Assembly (NCBI RefSeq): GCF_006440775.1
Contig: NZ_VFTZ01000013.1
Coordinates: 1-64,000, forward strand
DNA from: Mesorhizobium sp. B2-7-2
Lineage (GTDB): Bacteria; Pseudomonadota; Alphaproteobacteria; Rhizobiales; Rhizobiaceae
Length of the DNA: 64,000 bases
Direction: 5' to 3'
Position 1 is the stretch's first letter. The number at the start of each line of letters is the position of its first letter. The position numbers and the translations under genes were made by a program. A model generated the notes under the pieces. It worked only from the letters and a program-made list of their open reading frames with translations, did no database searches and was not told the DNA's origin. This document shows positions 35,343 to 43,158 of the stretch, one piece after another.

Positions 35343-36259
35343 GCCATATTGTCCTTCGAGCCGGCCATGAACTGGATGAACACATCCTCAAGGCTGGTCT
35401 CGCCTGGCTTCACGGTGACGCCCTTGTGTTCCTTCTCGACGTCGGCCAGCGCCTTTTCGAGCGCCGCCTTGTCGGAGCCGACGACATGCAGCGTCGCGCC
35501 GAACGGCGCCACCTGGTCGACGCCGGGCCTGCCCTGCAGCGCCTCGGCCACCTGGTCGAGCCGCGGCCCCTGCAAGACGAAAGTGGTCAGCCCGGCATTC
35601 TTCACCACCTCGTCCACGGTGCCGGTGGCGAGCATCTTGCCGTAGGAGATGTAGCTGATGCGGTGGCAGCGCTCGGCCTCGTCCATGTAGTGGGTGGAGA
35701 CGAGCACGGTCAGTCCGCCGCCGGCAAGGCGATGGATCTCGTCCCAGAACTCGCGCCGGGCCTTCGGATCGACGCCGGCCGTCGGCTCGTCGAGTAGCAG
35801 CAGCTTCGGCTCGTGCATGATGCAGGCGGCTAAGGCCAGCCGCTGCTTCCAGCCGCCGGAAAGCGTGCCGGCCAGCTGGTTGCGGCGGCTGGCCAGGCCG
35901 AGATCCTGAAGCGTGCGCGAGACATACTCCTCGACCGGCCTCAGCCGGTAGAGCCGCGCCACGAATTCGAGGTTCTCGCCGATCGTCAGGTCCTCGTAGA
36001 ACGAGAATTTCTGCGTCATGTAGCCGACTTCGCGCTTGATCTTGAGCGCGTCGGTGCGGATGTCGAAGCCCAGCACCGTGCCGTCGCCTTCGTCCGGCGT
36101 CAAAAGCCCGCACATGATGCGGATGGTCGTCGTCTTGCCCGAGCCGTTCGGCCCGAGGAAGCCGACGATCTCGCCTTCGGCGACCGTCATCGTCACATGG
36201 TCGACGACGGTCTTGTCGCCGAAGCGCTTGACCAGGCCGCGAACGTCAATGGCGTTCAT
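35339..36259 (-). CDS. ABC transporter ATP-binding protein
   Basis: A 306-residue ATPase with Walker A GPNGSGKTT (36-44), signature LSGGWKQRL and Walker [13 protein letters not shown]. The W in place of Q in the signature is usual for this drug-exporter group (YbhF-like). It lies between the hlyD-like and permease genes with 4-base overlaps on both sides, so stoichiometric translation is likely. Confidence 0.93.
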   Translation of the reverse strand: MNAIDVRGLVKRFGDKTVVDHVTMTVAEGEIVGFLGPNGSGKTTTIRIMCGLLTPDEGDGTVLGFDIRTDALKIKREVGYMTQKFSFYEDLTIGENLEFVARLYRLRPVEEYVSRTLQDLGLASRRNQLAGTLSGGWKQRLALAACIMHEPKLLLLDEPTAGVDPKARREFWDEIHRLAGGGLTVLVSTHYMDEAERCHRISYISYGKMLATGTVDEVVKNAGLTTFVLQGPRLDQVAEALQGRPGVDQVAPFGATLHVVGSDKAALEKALADVEKEHKGVTVKPGETSLEDVFIQFMAGSKDNMA

Positions 36260-37209
36260 TGCCCGAGATCCGCAAGATCGACATCGACGATCTGGCCGGG
36301 CTGCAGCGGTCCCGCATCGCCCTCCGGCCGCGCCTCGACGAGATAGACCAGCTTCTGCCGGTTCTCCAGCGAGTAGATCACCGGCGGCGTGAATTCGGGG
36401 TCAGGCGAGACATAGCTGACGCGTGCCCTCAGCCCCGTCCCGCAGCCGTCGCAATGGACGTTGAGCTCGGTGCCGACCTTGACCGCCGAGAACGCGCCTT
36501 CGGGCACATAGACGCTGAGCTTCACGGCGCCGTCCGGCAGCATCGAGATCACCGGCGCGGTCGGCCCGGCTGTGTCGCCTGGATTGCGGATGACATCGTT
36601 GACGCGGCCGGGCGAGGGCGCCGCCAGAACCCGCTTCGACAGCCGCCACTCGGCCTGCTCCAGGGTCGACCGCGCCTGCTTGACCTGGTTGTCGGCGGCC
36701 TTGATGGTCTCGGCCCGCGCCGGCAGATTGCCGACGGCGAGATTGGCCTCCGCCTGGCCGACCTGGGCATTGGCGGTCTCCAGCGAAGCCGAGGCGGTGT
36801 CGTAATCGGCCTGGGTGCCGGTGCCGCGCTTGTACAGGTCGCTGGCGCGGTCGTATTTGCGCTTGGCGTCGGCCGCCTGGGCTTTGGCCATGTCGACCTC
36901 GGCCTTGAGCACGGCGATTTCCTCGGGGCGCTTGCCGACCTGCAGATCGGCAAGCTGGGCCTGGGCCTGCGCAAGCGCGGCTTTGGCCTGCACAACCTCG
37001 ATCTTGGCGTCGGCATCTTCCAGCGTCGCCACCGCCGTGCCATTCTCGACGCGGTCGCCGCGCCGAACCGTCACCGTCGCCACCTGGGCCACTTCGATCG
37101 GCGCCATCAGCACATATTCGCCTTCGACATAGCCGACGGCCAAAGGTGCGGCCGGCGCGCAGGCGCCGAACAATTGGGCCGCGAGCGGCAGCGAACAAAG
37201 AAAGCTCAT
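36256..37209 (-). CDS. HlyD-family periplasmic adaptor protein
   Basis: A 317-residue membrane-fusion protein. An N-terminal signal or anchor segment is followed by a split biotinyl-lipoyl-like domain. A long helical hairpin (about 75-190, rich in Ala/Gln heptads) and a beta-barrel domain complete the layout. It would link the inner-membrane ABC pump to an outer-membrane channel, which is not encoded nearby. It resembles E. coli YbhG/YhiI, and overlaps both neighbours by four bases. Confidence 0.9.
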   Translation of the reverse strand: MSFLCSLPLAAQLFGACAPAAPLAVGYVEGEYVLMAPIEVAQVATVTVRRGDRVENGTAVATLEDADAKIEVVQAKAALAQAQAQLADLQVGKRPEEIAVLKAEVDMAKAQAADAKRKYDRASDLYKRGTGTQADYDTASASLETANAQVGQAEANLAVGNLPARAETIKAADNQVKQARSTLEQAEWRLSKRVLAAPSPGRVNDVIRNPGDTAGPTAPVISMLPDGAVKLSVYVPEGAFSAVKVGTELNVHCDGCGTGLRARVSYVSPDPEFTPPVIYSLENRQKLVYLVEARPEGDAGPLQPGQIVDVDLADLGQ

Positions 37210-37910
37210 GATTTGCCCTTCTTGCCGGTGGCCGGCCCGCGTGCGGCCAGCATTGCCCTGAGATTGTCGGTTGCGACCGCAACCACCTTGGCGGCCTCTT
37301 CATTGCCGATCTCGCGCCAGCCCATCCGGCGCATCACCGCCTCGCGGCCGATGCGGAAATAGATGACCTGGCCGATCATGGTGAAGACGGTAAGCTTGGT
37401 CGCTTCGCTCTCGGCCGGCTCGCCGGTCGCCTGTTCCCAGACCTGGCACAGCCGCCGGTGCGTCGGCTCGAACACGCCGGAATAGATGCGGTCGAGCGCG
37501 GCGGTCGGATGCGAGAGCTCGCGAAGTACGAATTGTACGATCTCGCCGGCCTGCGGACTGGCCACGACGAAGCCCACCATCCGCTCGAGCGCCGCGAAAA
37601 GCTGCGCCTGGGCTGCTTCCGGGTCCAGGGGCGCCGTTGCTTGCACGCCGCCCAGCGCCTGGCCGGCAATCCCCTGGATGGTGTCGACGATGAAGTCGGC
37701 GGCGGCGGCGCGCAGGCCTTCCTTGCCGCCGAAGTGATAGGCGATGGAGCCAATATTGGCCTTGGCCTCGGCCGCGATCTCCCGCGTCGAGGTGCCGTCG
37801 AAACCCTTCCGCCCGAACAGCCTGAGCGCCGCGTGGACAAGCGCCGCGCGCGTTTGATCGGCGGTGCCGACCTCGCGCTGCGGCCTCCTTGCGATTGATC
37901 CTTTGTTCAT
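37206..37910 (-). CDS. TetR/AcrR-type regulator with CerR/DUF1956 C-terminus
   Basis: A 234-residue repressor. The TetR helix-turn-helix lies at about 20-70 (FGRKGFDGTSTREIAAEA), followed by a ligand-binding CecR (YbiH)-like domain. It is the first gene of the efflux operon tetR-hlyD-ATPase-permease, all joined by 4-base overlaps, and matches E. coli cecR upstream of ybhGFSR. A perfect 28-base palindrome begins six bases upstream of its ATG, so it very likely represses its own operon until a drug or toxic compound binds. Confidence 0.9.
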   Translation of the reverse strand: MNKGSIARRPQREVGTADQTRAALVHAALRLFGRKGFDGTSTREIAAEAKANIGSIAYHFGGKEGLRAAAADFIVDTIQGIAGQALGGVQATAPLDPEAAQAQLFAALERMVGFVVASPQAGEIVQFVLRELSHPTAALDRIYSGVFEPTHRRLCQVWEQATGEPAESEATKLTVFTMIGQVIYFRIGREAVMRRMGWREIGNEEAAKVVAVATDNLRAMLAARGPATGKKGKS

Positions 37911-37915
37911 GGCCC

Positions 37916-37943
37916 GACTTTAATCAATCGATTGATTAAAGTC
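37916..37943. promoter_or_regulatory. 28-base perfect palindrome, probable TetR operator
   Basis: The left arm GACTTTAATCAATC (37916-37929) is followed directly by its exact complement GATTGATTAAAGTC (37930-37943) with no spacer. It lies between the divergent tetR and CYTH genes, six bases from the tetR ATG, where bound repressor would block transcription or initiation. Confidence 0.88.
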
Positions 37944-38000
37944 AAATTTGACCGCGACTCGGCTTGCCTTCTCGATCCTCACAGGCTTTAGTGCGCGGCC

Positions 38001-38474
38001 ATGGGCAAGGAAGTCGAGCGTAAGTTCCTGGTCTCCAGTCCCGCCTGGCGCGATGAGGTCGAGGCGGAAATCCGCATTCGTCAATTCTACGTCGCCGCAC
38101 AGCCCGGCCGCTCGGTGCGGGTGCGCATCAGCGACGAGCGCTCCGCCAAGCTCACGCTGAAGTTCGGCGACAGGGCGCGCGAGCGCGACGAATTTGAATA
38201 TTCGATCCCGCTTGGCGAGGCTGAGGAATTGATGGCGTTCGCCGTCGGACGTGTCATCGAGAAGACACGCCACCATGTTAGACACGGCGGCTATCTCTAT
38301 GAAGTCGATGTTTTCGGCGGCGAGCTCGCGGAGCTGGTGATCGCGGAGCTGGAGACGCCGGAGGACATATCTGACGAAATGCTGCCCGACTGGCTCGGTC
38401 GCGAGGTCACCGGCGAGTCGAGGTTCTACAACGCGTCGCTGGCCCTCGGGGGGAATCCGGAGATCGCCGCATGA
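38001..38474 (+). CDS. CYTH domain protein
   Basis: A 157-residue CYTH/triphosphate tunnel metalloenzyme with the N-terminal EVERKFLV motif (the ExExK metal- and phosphate-binding signature) and acidic and basic residues through the beta tunnel. Family members hydrolyse triphosphates or bind polyphosphate. The ATG overlaps no upstream gene. The stop overlaps the following CHAD gene by four bases, so the pair forms a split version of the common CYTH-CHAD fusion. Confidence 0.9.
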   Translation: MGKEVERKFLVSSPAWRDEVEAEIRIRQFYVAAQPGRSVRVRISDERSAKLTLKFGDRARERDEFEYSIPLGEAEELMAFAVGRVIEKTRHHVRHGGYLYEVDVFGGELAELVIAELETPEDISDEMLPDWLGREVTGESRFYNASLALGGNPEIAA

Positions 38475-39403
38475 GCTTCCGCATCGATCCGCGTTTGCCG
38501 CTGACCGGCGAGGTCAGGCGCATATTGGCCGACGAGATCGGCAAGGCAGTCGCCCATCTCGAGATGGCGCGCGAGAAGCCGGAGCAGGGACTGCACAAAT
38601 GCCGCAAGCGGCTGAAAAGCGTGCGCGCCTTGCTACGCCTGGTTCGTTTCGGGGACGAACCGTTCTGCCAGACCGAGAACGAATGTTATAAGCAAGTATC
38701 GGCGCTGCTGGCCGGCCCGCGCGAGGCGACCGCCTTGATCGAGACCGTCGACCGCTTGGCCGATGCCTTTCCGGAACAATCGGCAGGCGGCGGTCTCGAC
38801 CCCGTGCGCGAGCGGCTGGTGCTGCGCCAGCACGAACTCCACGCCGGCCCCGGCCTTGACGCCGCCATCAATGCGGCGATCGCCGCTTGCCGGGAAGGCC
38901 TGGAGCGCATCGACAGGCTGGCTTTGCCCGATCAGCCGGAGCAGGCGGCCGATATATTGGCCGACGGCGCCCGCGCCACCTTGCGGCGGGCGAAAAAGGC
39001 GCTGGACAAGGCGGAGTCGCGCGGCGAGGCCGACGACTTTCACGACCTGCGCAAGGCGACAAAGACCCACTCCATGCATCTGTCGCTGCTCGGCCGCCTG
39101 TGGCCGACACCGATCAAGGCGCGCCGCAAGGCGGTCGACAGGCTCGGCGAAGAGCTCGGCGAATTGCACGACGTCTTCGTCATGCGCGCCCTGCTCGACG
39201 CCGAAGGCGAGCCGCTCGGCCCCGCCGACGAGACGAAGCTTCTGCGCAAGCTGTTGAAGCGCTCCGAAAAGAGCTTGGCCAAGGCCTGCCTTGCCGATGC
39301 CGCCGACCTGTTCGGCGACAGCCCCAAGCGCTCGGCCAAGAGATTGGCCCGCAAGGCGCGCGACGATCTCGCCGGACCGCAGGAAGAAGCAAAAGCGGCG
39401 TGA
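38471..39403 (+). CDS. CHAD domain protein
   Basis: A 310-residue all-helical CHAD protein rich in conserved His and basic residues (HKCRKRLKSVRALLRL, HDLRKATKTHSMHLSLLG). CHAD proteins bind inorganic polyphosphate and often localise to polyphosphate granules. It is translationally coupled to the CYTH gene upstream, suggesting a shared job in polyphosphate turnover or sensing. An F3 repeat follows its stop. Confidence 0.9.
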   Translation: MSFRIDPRLPLTGEVRRILADEIGKAVAHLEMAREKPEQGLHKCRKRLKSVRALLRLVRFGDEPFCQTENECYKQVSALLAGPREATALIETVDRLADAFPEQSAGGGLDPVRERLVLRQHELHAGPGLDAAINAAIAACREGLERIDRLALPDQPEQAADILADGARATLRRAKKALDKAESRGEADDFHDLRKATKTHSMHLSLLGRLWPTPIKARRKAVDRLGEELGELHDVFVMRALLDAEGEPLGPADETKLLRKLLKRSEKSLAKACLADAADLFGDSPKRSAKRLARKARDDLAGPQEEAKAA

Positions 39404-39414
39404 CGCCAGCCTCA

Positions 39415-39584
39415 CCTTCTCCCCTTGTGGGAGAAGGTGGCCGCGAAGCGGCCGGATGAGGGGTGCTCCAGGGAACGAGGCGTTGGCGATTGCGGCTTTG
39501 GACGAGCGCTTCGGCCAAGCTGGAACACCCCTCATCCGTCTCGGCGCTGCGCGCCGATCCACCTTCTCCCACAAGGGGAGAAGG
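39415..39584. repeat. F3 repeat
   Basis: The outer hairpin units CCTTCTCCCC...GGGAGAAGG occur at both ends. The inner left arm reads GGCCGCGAAGCGGCCGGATG and the inner right arm CATCCGTCTCGGCGCTGCGC. A central spacer of about 60 bases shows no gene. It sits between the convergent CHAD and XRE-regulator genes. Confidence 0.85.
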
Positions 39585-39592
39585 AGAAGGCG

Positions 39593-40387
39593 CTACGCCG
39601 GCAACGCCCGTTTCCCTTTCGCGCCGCCATCGGCCCTGGCCCCCGCATCCCTCGGATGCGGGCCGATCGGCATGATCGCGGGAAAGGGCGTCGCTCCGAA
39701 GGCAAAGGTCCATTTGTAGCCCGTGAGCTCGTCCTCGGGCGTGGTGTGCTGGTCGTGATGGGCAAGCAGCCTGGCGCGTTCGGCGAGCTCCTCGGCCTCG
39801 CGCCGCAGCATTTCCGCCGTTTGCGGCCGCATGCGCCTGGAAAAGCTGATGAAGGTCGCGCCCTGCTCCATTTGGCCGATCGCCCAGCCGATGAAGTTCT
39901 TGTTGGTCATCTCGAAATGCGGCTTCAGCGGACCTTCGAAATCCCATTGGATCGGCGTCTCGACGAGCAGCCTTGCCGACAGGCCGCGCCCTAGCGCCAC
40001 CAGCCCGAGCTCCTCGAGGTCGCGCAGGTAGAGGAACATCGAAGCTTCGCTCAGGCCTTGCGAGCGCATGATGCCTTCGGACGTGAACTTCTCCGACAGC
40101 ATGACGAAGACGAACAGCAGCGCCGGCCGCGCCGCCAGCCGGCGCTCGATCTCCGGCGCGACGCGGTTGGCCGGCCCCGGCCCGCGGTTCATCGCGCCGA
40201 GCACGTTCTCCAGCTCGACATCGGCCGCGGCGCAGATCTCCATCAGCCGGTCGAGCTTGCAGTTCTTCTCATGGAAGATGCGCTTCACCGTCGGCTCGGA
40301 AACGCCCATGCGCTCGGCCAGTGTCCGATAGGTCAGGCCCTTGGCCTTCAACGTCCGTTTCAGCGCCTCGAAGATCGGACCGTTCAT
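39593..40387 (-). CDS. XRE-type helix-turn-helix regulator
   Basis: A 264-residue regulator. The N-terminal HTH (about 8-65, TYRTLAERMGVSEPTVKRIF) is followed by a larger domain of unknown function with a winged-helix-like MRSQGLSEASMFLYLRDLEEL region. I chose the ATG at 40387 because GAGG lies eight bases upstream; a GTG three codons earlier is the alternative. It is divergent from a secreted beta-propeller gene. Its C-terminal tail is Gly/Ala/Lys-rich and runs up to an F3 repeat. Confidence 0.82.
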   Translation of the reverse strand: MNGPIFEALKRTLKAKGLTYRTLAERMGVSEPTVKRIFHEKNCKLDRLMEICAAADVELENVLGAMNRGPGPANRVAPEIERRLAARPALLFVFVMLSEKFTSEGIMRSQGLSEASMFLYLRDLEELGLVALGRGLSARLLVETPIQWDFEGPLKPHFEMTNKNFIGWAIGQMEQGATFISFSRRMRPQTAEMLRREAEELAERARLLAHHDQHTTPEDELTGYKWTFAFGATPFPAIMPIGPHPRDAGARADGGAKGKRALPA

Positions 40388-40500
40388 GGAATGCACCTCG
40401 TTTGCGCGAATTCGTATTGAACTGCGATACTAGGCTTGTTCCGGCTTCCAGGAAAGTATCGAAAATCCTAGCTCTCTGCCGTCATCACCGGAGAGCACCC

Positions 40501-41364
40501 ATGAAACACCTCATCGCTTCAACCGTCTTCGCCGCCATCTCCGTGTCCGTCGCGCAGGCCGGCGAACTCTGGCGGGCCACCGGCTTCGAGCAGCCGGAAT
40601 CCGCGCTTGTCGATACCGCCCACAACCGCATCGTCGTCTCCAACATCGTCGGCAATCCCGGCGCGGTGGACGGCAATGGCTACCTGTCGCTCTTGTCGAT
40701 GGACGGCAAGGTCGTCTCTCGCCACTGGGTGGACGGCATGGACGCGCCCAAGGGCATGGCGATCGCCGGCGGCAGGCTCTACGCCGCCGACATCACCAAG
40801 GTGCGCGTCGTCGATCTCGCCAGCGGCAGACTGGTCGAGACCATTGATGTGCCGGGCGCTGTGTTTCTCAACGACATGACCGCCGACGGCGCCGGCAAGG
40901 TCTATGTCAGCGACATGCTGGCCGACACGATATACCGCATCGACGGCGACCGACCGGAGCTGTTCGTCAAAGATGCGCTGCTCGCCTCGCCGAATGGCGT
41001 CTTCGCCGATGGCGACAGGTTGATCGTCGCGTCCTGGGGCAAGGGCATCGACAAGACCGATTTCAGCACCGCCGAGCCCGGCGGATTGCTGTCGGTCGAC
41101 CTCGCCACCAGGAAGGTCGCGCCGTTGCCCGGCGCGCAAAAGTTCGCCGACCTCGACGGCGTCGTCGCCATCGGCGACACCATCTACGCCACTGCCTACA
41201 TGACCGGCACGCTCTACGGCTACAAGCGCGGCGGCGCGCCGACGGCGATAGCGCAGTTCAAGCCGGGCAGCGCCGACATCGGCACAGACGGCAGGCGCAT
41301 CTTCGTGCCGCTGATGGGCGAAGGCGAGGTCGTCGCGCTATCGCTGGATTCCTCGCAGGATTGA
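40501..41364 (+). CDS. Secreted SMP-30/gluconolactonase-like beta-propeller
   Basis: A 287-residue periplasmic protein with a signal peptide (about 1-20, SVSVAQA cleavage region). The NHL/SMP-30-type repeats include GNGYLSLLSMDGKVV, KVYVSDMLADTIYRIDGD and FADLDGVVAIGDTIYATAY. Enzyme activity cannot be assigned. CGGAGAG precedes the ATG at 40501. The divergent XRE regulator may control it. Confidence 0.82.
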   Translation: MKHLIASTVFAAISVSVAQAGELWRATGFEQPESALVDTAHNRIVVSNIVGNPGAVDGNGYLSLLSMDGKVVSRHWVDGMDAPKGMAIAGGRLYAADITKVRVVDLASGRLVETIDVPGAVFLNDMTADGAGKVYVSDMLADTIYRIDGDRPELFVKDALLASPNGVFADGDRLIVASWGKGIDKTDFSTAEPGGLLSVDLATRKVAPLPGAQKFADLDGVVAIGDTIYATAYMTGTLYGYKRGGAPTAIAQFKPGSADIGTDGRRIFVPLMGEGEVVALSLDSSQD

Positions 41365-41385
41365 TCGCGGCGCTGAAGCTGCCGC

Positions 41386-41453
41386 CCTTGAGGGGAGGTG
41401 TCCGGTCTACCCTCCGAAGCTGCTGCGGAGGACGGGCAGGACAGAGGGGGCGC
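41386..41453. repeat. Partial F2 repeat
   Basis: A decayed F2 arm (CCGCCCTTGAGGGGAGGTG, then GGGCAGGACAGAGGGGGCGC) interrupted by a separate small hairpin CCTCCG...CGGAGG. It follows the beta-propeller gene and precedes the stop of the convergent XRE gene. Confidence 0.6.
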
Positions 41454-41488
41454 TGTCTCGCCAACCTCTCGCATTTCGGCTTGCCGGC

Positions 41489-41758
41489 TTAGCCTTGCGG
41501 GTTCTGCGCCGCGGTGGCCTTGAGGCGCACGCCCCGGCCGCCGCGCTCGCTGGCCTGGTTCTCGCCGATCAGCTCCACGCCGACCTCGTCGAGCGCCTGG
41601 ATGACCTTCATCAGCGTGTCGACCACGCCCCTGACGACGCCGCCGCTCGCTTCCATGCGCTGGATCGTCGGCAGCGAGACTCCGGCGCGCTCGGCCAGCG
41701 TCTTCTGGTCGATGCCCGTCAACGCCCGCGCGGCGCGCATCTGTGCGGCAGTGATCAT
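41489..41758 (-). CDS. Small XRE-type helix-turn-helix regulator
   Basis: An 89-residue protein whose residues 5-60 are an HTH (MRAARALTGIDQKTLAERAG, then SLPTIQRMEASGG). A short tail follows. No toxin or phage gene lies nearby. The upstream region (41759-41848) is unusually A+T-rich, with ATGTATACTATAAATG that could hold its promoter. Confidence 0.87.
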   Translation of the reverse strand: MITAAQMRAARALTGIDQKTLAERAGVSLPTIQRMEASGGVVRGVVDTLMKVIQALDEVGVELIGENQASERGGRGVRLKATAAQNPQG

Positions 41759-41848
41759 CGGCCGGAATCCACCTTTGAATTTATAAAAAGATGTATACTA
41801 TAAATGTTACGATGTCTCAAGCATCATTATAGATGTACTAGGCATCGG

Positions 41849-42550
41849 TCAATCGCTGTCGGCTACCACTTTGCGTCGCTGCAGCAGGCGGGCCGCGAGC
41901 CAGCACAGCATGGCCCAGGCAAAACCCGCGCACCAGCCTGCAAGCACGTCGGAGGGCCAATGCACGCCGAGATAGACGCGGCTGGCGCCGACCAGCACGG
42001 TGGTGAGCACGGCGAGGCCGAGCACGAAGACCTTGGTCGTCCGGTCCGGCAGGAAGCGGGCCGCCAAGGAACCGAGCGTCAGATAGGTCACTGCCGACAG
42101 CATGGCATGCCCGCTGGGGAATGAGAGCGAGGTCTCGGTGACGAGATGCGAGACGAGATCGGGCCGCGGCCGGTCGACCTCGAGCTTGAGCAGGCTGGAG
42201 AGCGCTTGCCCGCCGGCGACGGCCGCGAACATGAACAGGGCTGTCGAGGGTCTGCGGATCAGGAGCAGATAGGCGATCGTCGCCGTCGTGATCAGCGCCA
42301 GCACGGCGGTGCTGCCCAGCGCGGTGATGTCGCGCACCGCGCCCTCCAGCCAAAGCGGGCCGATCGGGCTGTCCGGTTGCCCGGCGTGGCGGAAGGCGAG
42401 CAGGATTTCCGTATCGAAGGCATGCGGCGTCGTCGCGCGCGCCACCTCCATGAGTTCCACCAGGCCCCACAGCCCGCCGGCGATCACCAGCCCAGCCACG
42501 AGCACCGGGAATTCCAACCTGTTGAGGAGCGCGTTGGCGGTCGATTTCAT
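41849..42550 (-). CDS. PAP2 family membrane phosphatase
   Basis: A 233-residue integral-membrane lipid phosphatase-like protein. It carries the three PAP2 motifs: KLEVDRPRP, FPSGH and SRVYLGVHWPSDVLAG, with the catalytic His residues present. About six helices are seen. The substrate may be phosphatidic acid, undecaprenyl pyrophosphate or a related lipid phosphate. It is 18 bases downstream of a small drug/metabolite-type transporter gene. Confidence 0.92.
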   Translation of the reverse strand: MKSTANALLNRLEFPVLVAGLVIAGGLWGLVELMEVARATTPHAFDTEILLAFRHAGQPDSPIGPLWLEGAVRDITALGSTAVLALITTATIAYLLLIRRPSTALFMFAAVAGGQALSSLLKLEVDRPRPDLVSHLVTETSLSFPSGHAMLSAVTYLTLGSLAARFLPDRTTKVFVLGLAVLTTVLVGASRVYLGVHWPSDVLAGWCAGFAWAMLCWLAARLLQRRKVVADSD

Positions 42551-42568
42551 TCGGGCCCTCGGGTCCAG

Positions 42569-42907
42569 CTACAGCCGCTGCATATAGGGCCCGAGCGTGA
42601 TCAGCGCGACGGCGGCGATCGCCAGCACCACACCGGTCGCCTGCAAGGCATTGAGCCGTTCGCCGAAGAAGGCGAGCGCCACGACATTGACTGCGACGAG
42701 CTGGATCACCGCCGACAGGCTGAACGATACCGACATGCCGAACTCGCGTACCAGCCTCAGCATGATCAGATTGCCGGCCGAGTAGAGCGCCAGCGTCAAA
42801 AGGAGCTTGGCCAAGCTCGGCGCCATCCCCCATTGCTTGGCCGCCGTCGCCGCCAGCAGGAATATCACGGTCGAAATGCCGAGCTGCGCCAGTCCCCAGA
42901 AACTCAC
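42569..42907 (-). CDS. Small DMT/EamA-like membrane protein
   Basis: A 112-residue protein with four transmembrane helices, of the small multidrug resistance / EamA half-length type (LSAVIQLVAVNVVALAFFGE and a C-terminal helix). It would work as a dimer. The start is GTG at 42907 with GGAGG six bases upstream. It is upstream of the PAP2 gene with an 18-base gap; such pairs are sometimes involved in lipid A or undecaprenyl-phosphate-linked sugar transfer, but that is only a possibility. Confidence 0.8.
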   Translation of the reverse strand: MSFWGLAQLGISTVIFLLAATAAKQWGMAPSLAKLLLTLALYSAGNLIMLRLVREFGMSVSFSLSAVIQLVAVNVVALAFFGERLNALQATGVVLAIAAVALITLGPYMQRL

Positions 42908-43077
42908 CTTGCCCTCCCCTTTTTAAGCGCCGTCGCCACGCCGGCCAGCCCTTGTTTCCGAAGCGGGCGATGTCGTCAAGCTGACCGCAGCCAAGCGCAG
43001 GCGCTCAAGGGGCCGAAGCCGGGTGTCGCAAAAGCCGCCGCGAGCCGGCAAACAACTATTGCGGTTCTATCACGGCA

Positions 43078-43095
43078 GTGTCACGAAAATGTGAT
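43078..43095 (+). promoter_or_regulatory. Candidate Pho box upstream of phoX
   Basis: GTGTCAC (43078-43084), GAAA, ATGTGAT (43089-43095) form two direct 7-base repeats with a 4-base spacer. Each matches CTGTCAT at five of seven positions. It ends 63 bases before the PhoX start, the right place for PhoB activation under phosphate limitation. Confidence 0.55.
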
Positions 43096-43158
43096 CGGCG
43101 CGCTTTAGGGGTCGAAGGGTCAAAATCCCCAGCCACTCAAGAAGCCAGAGGACAACTC

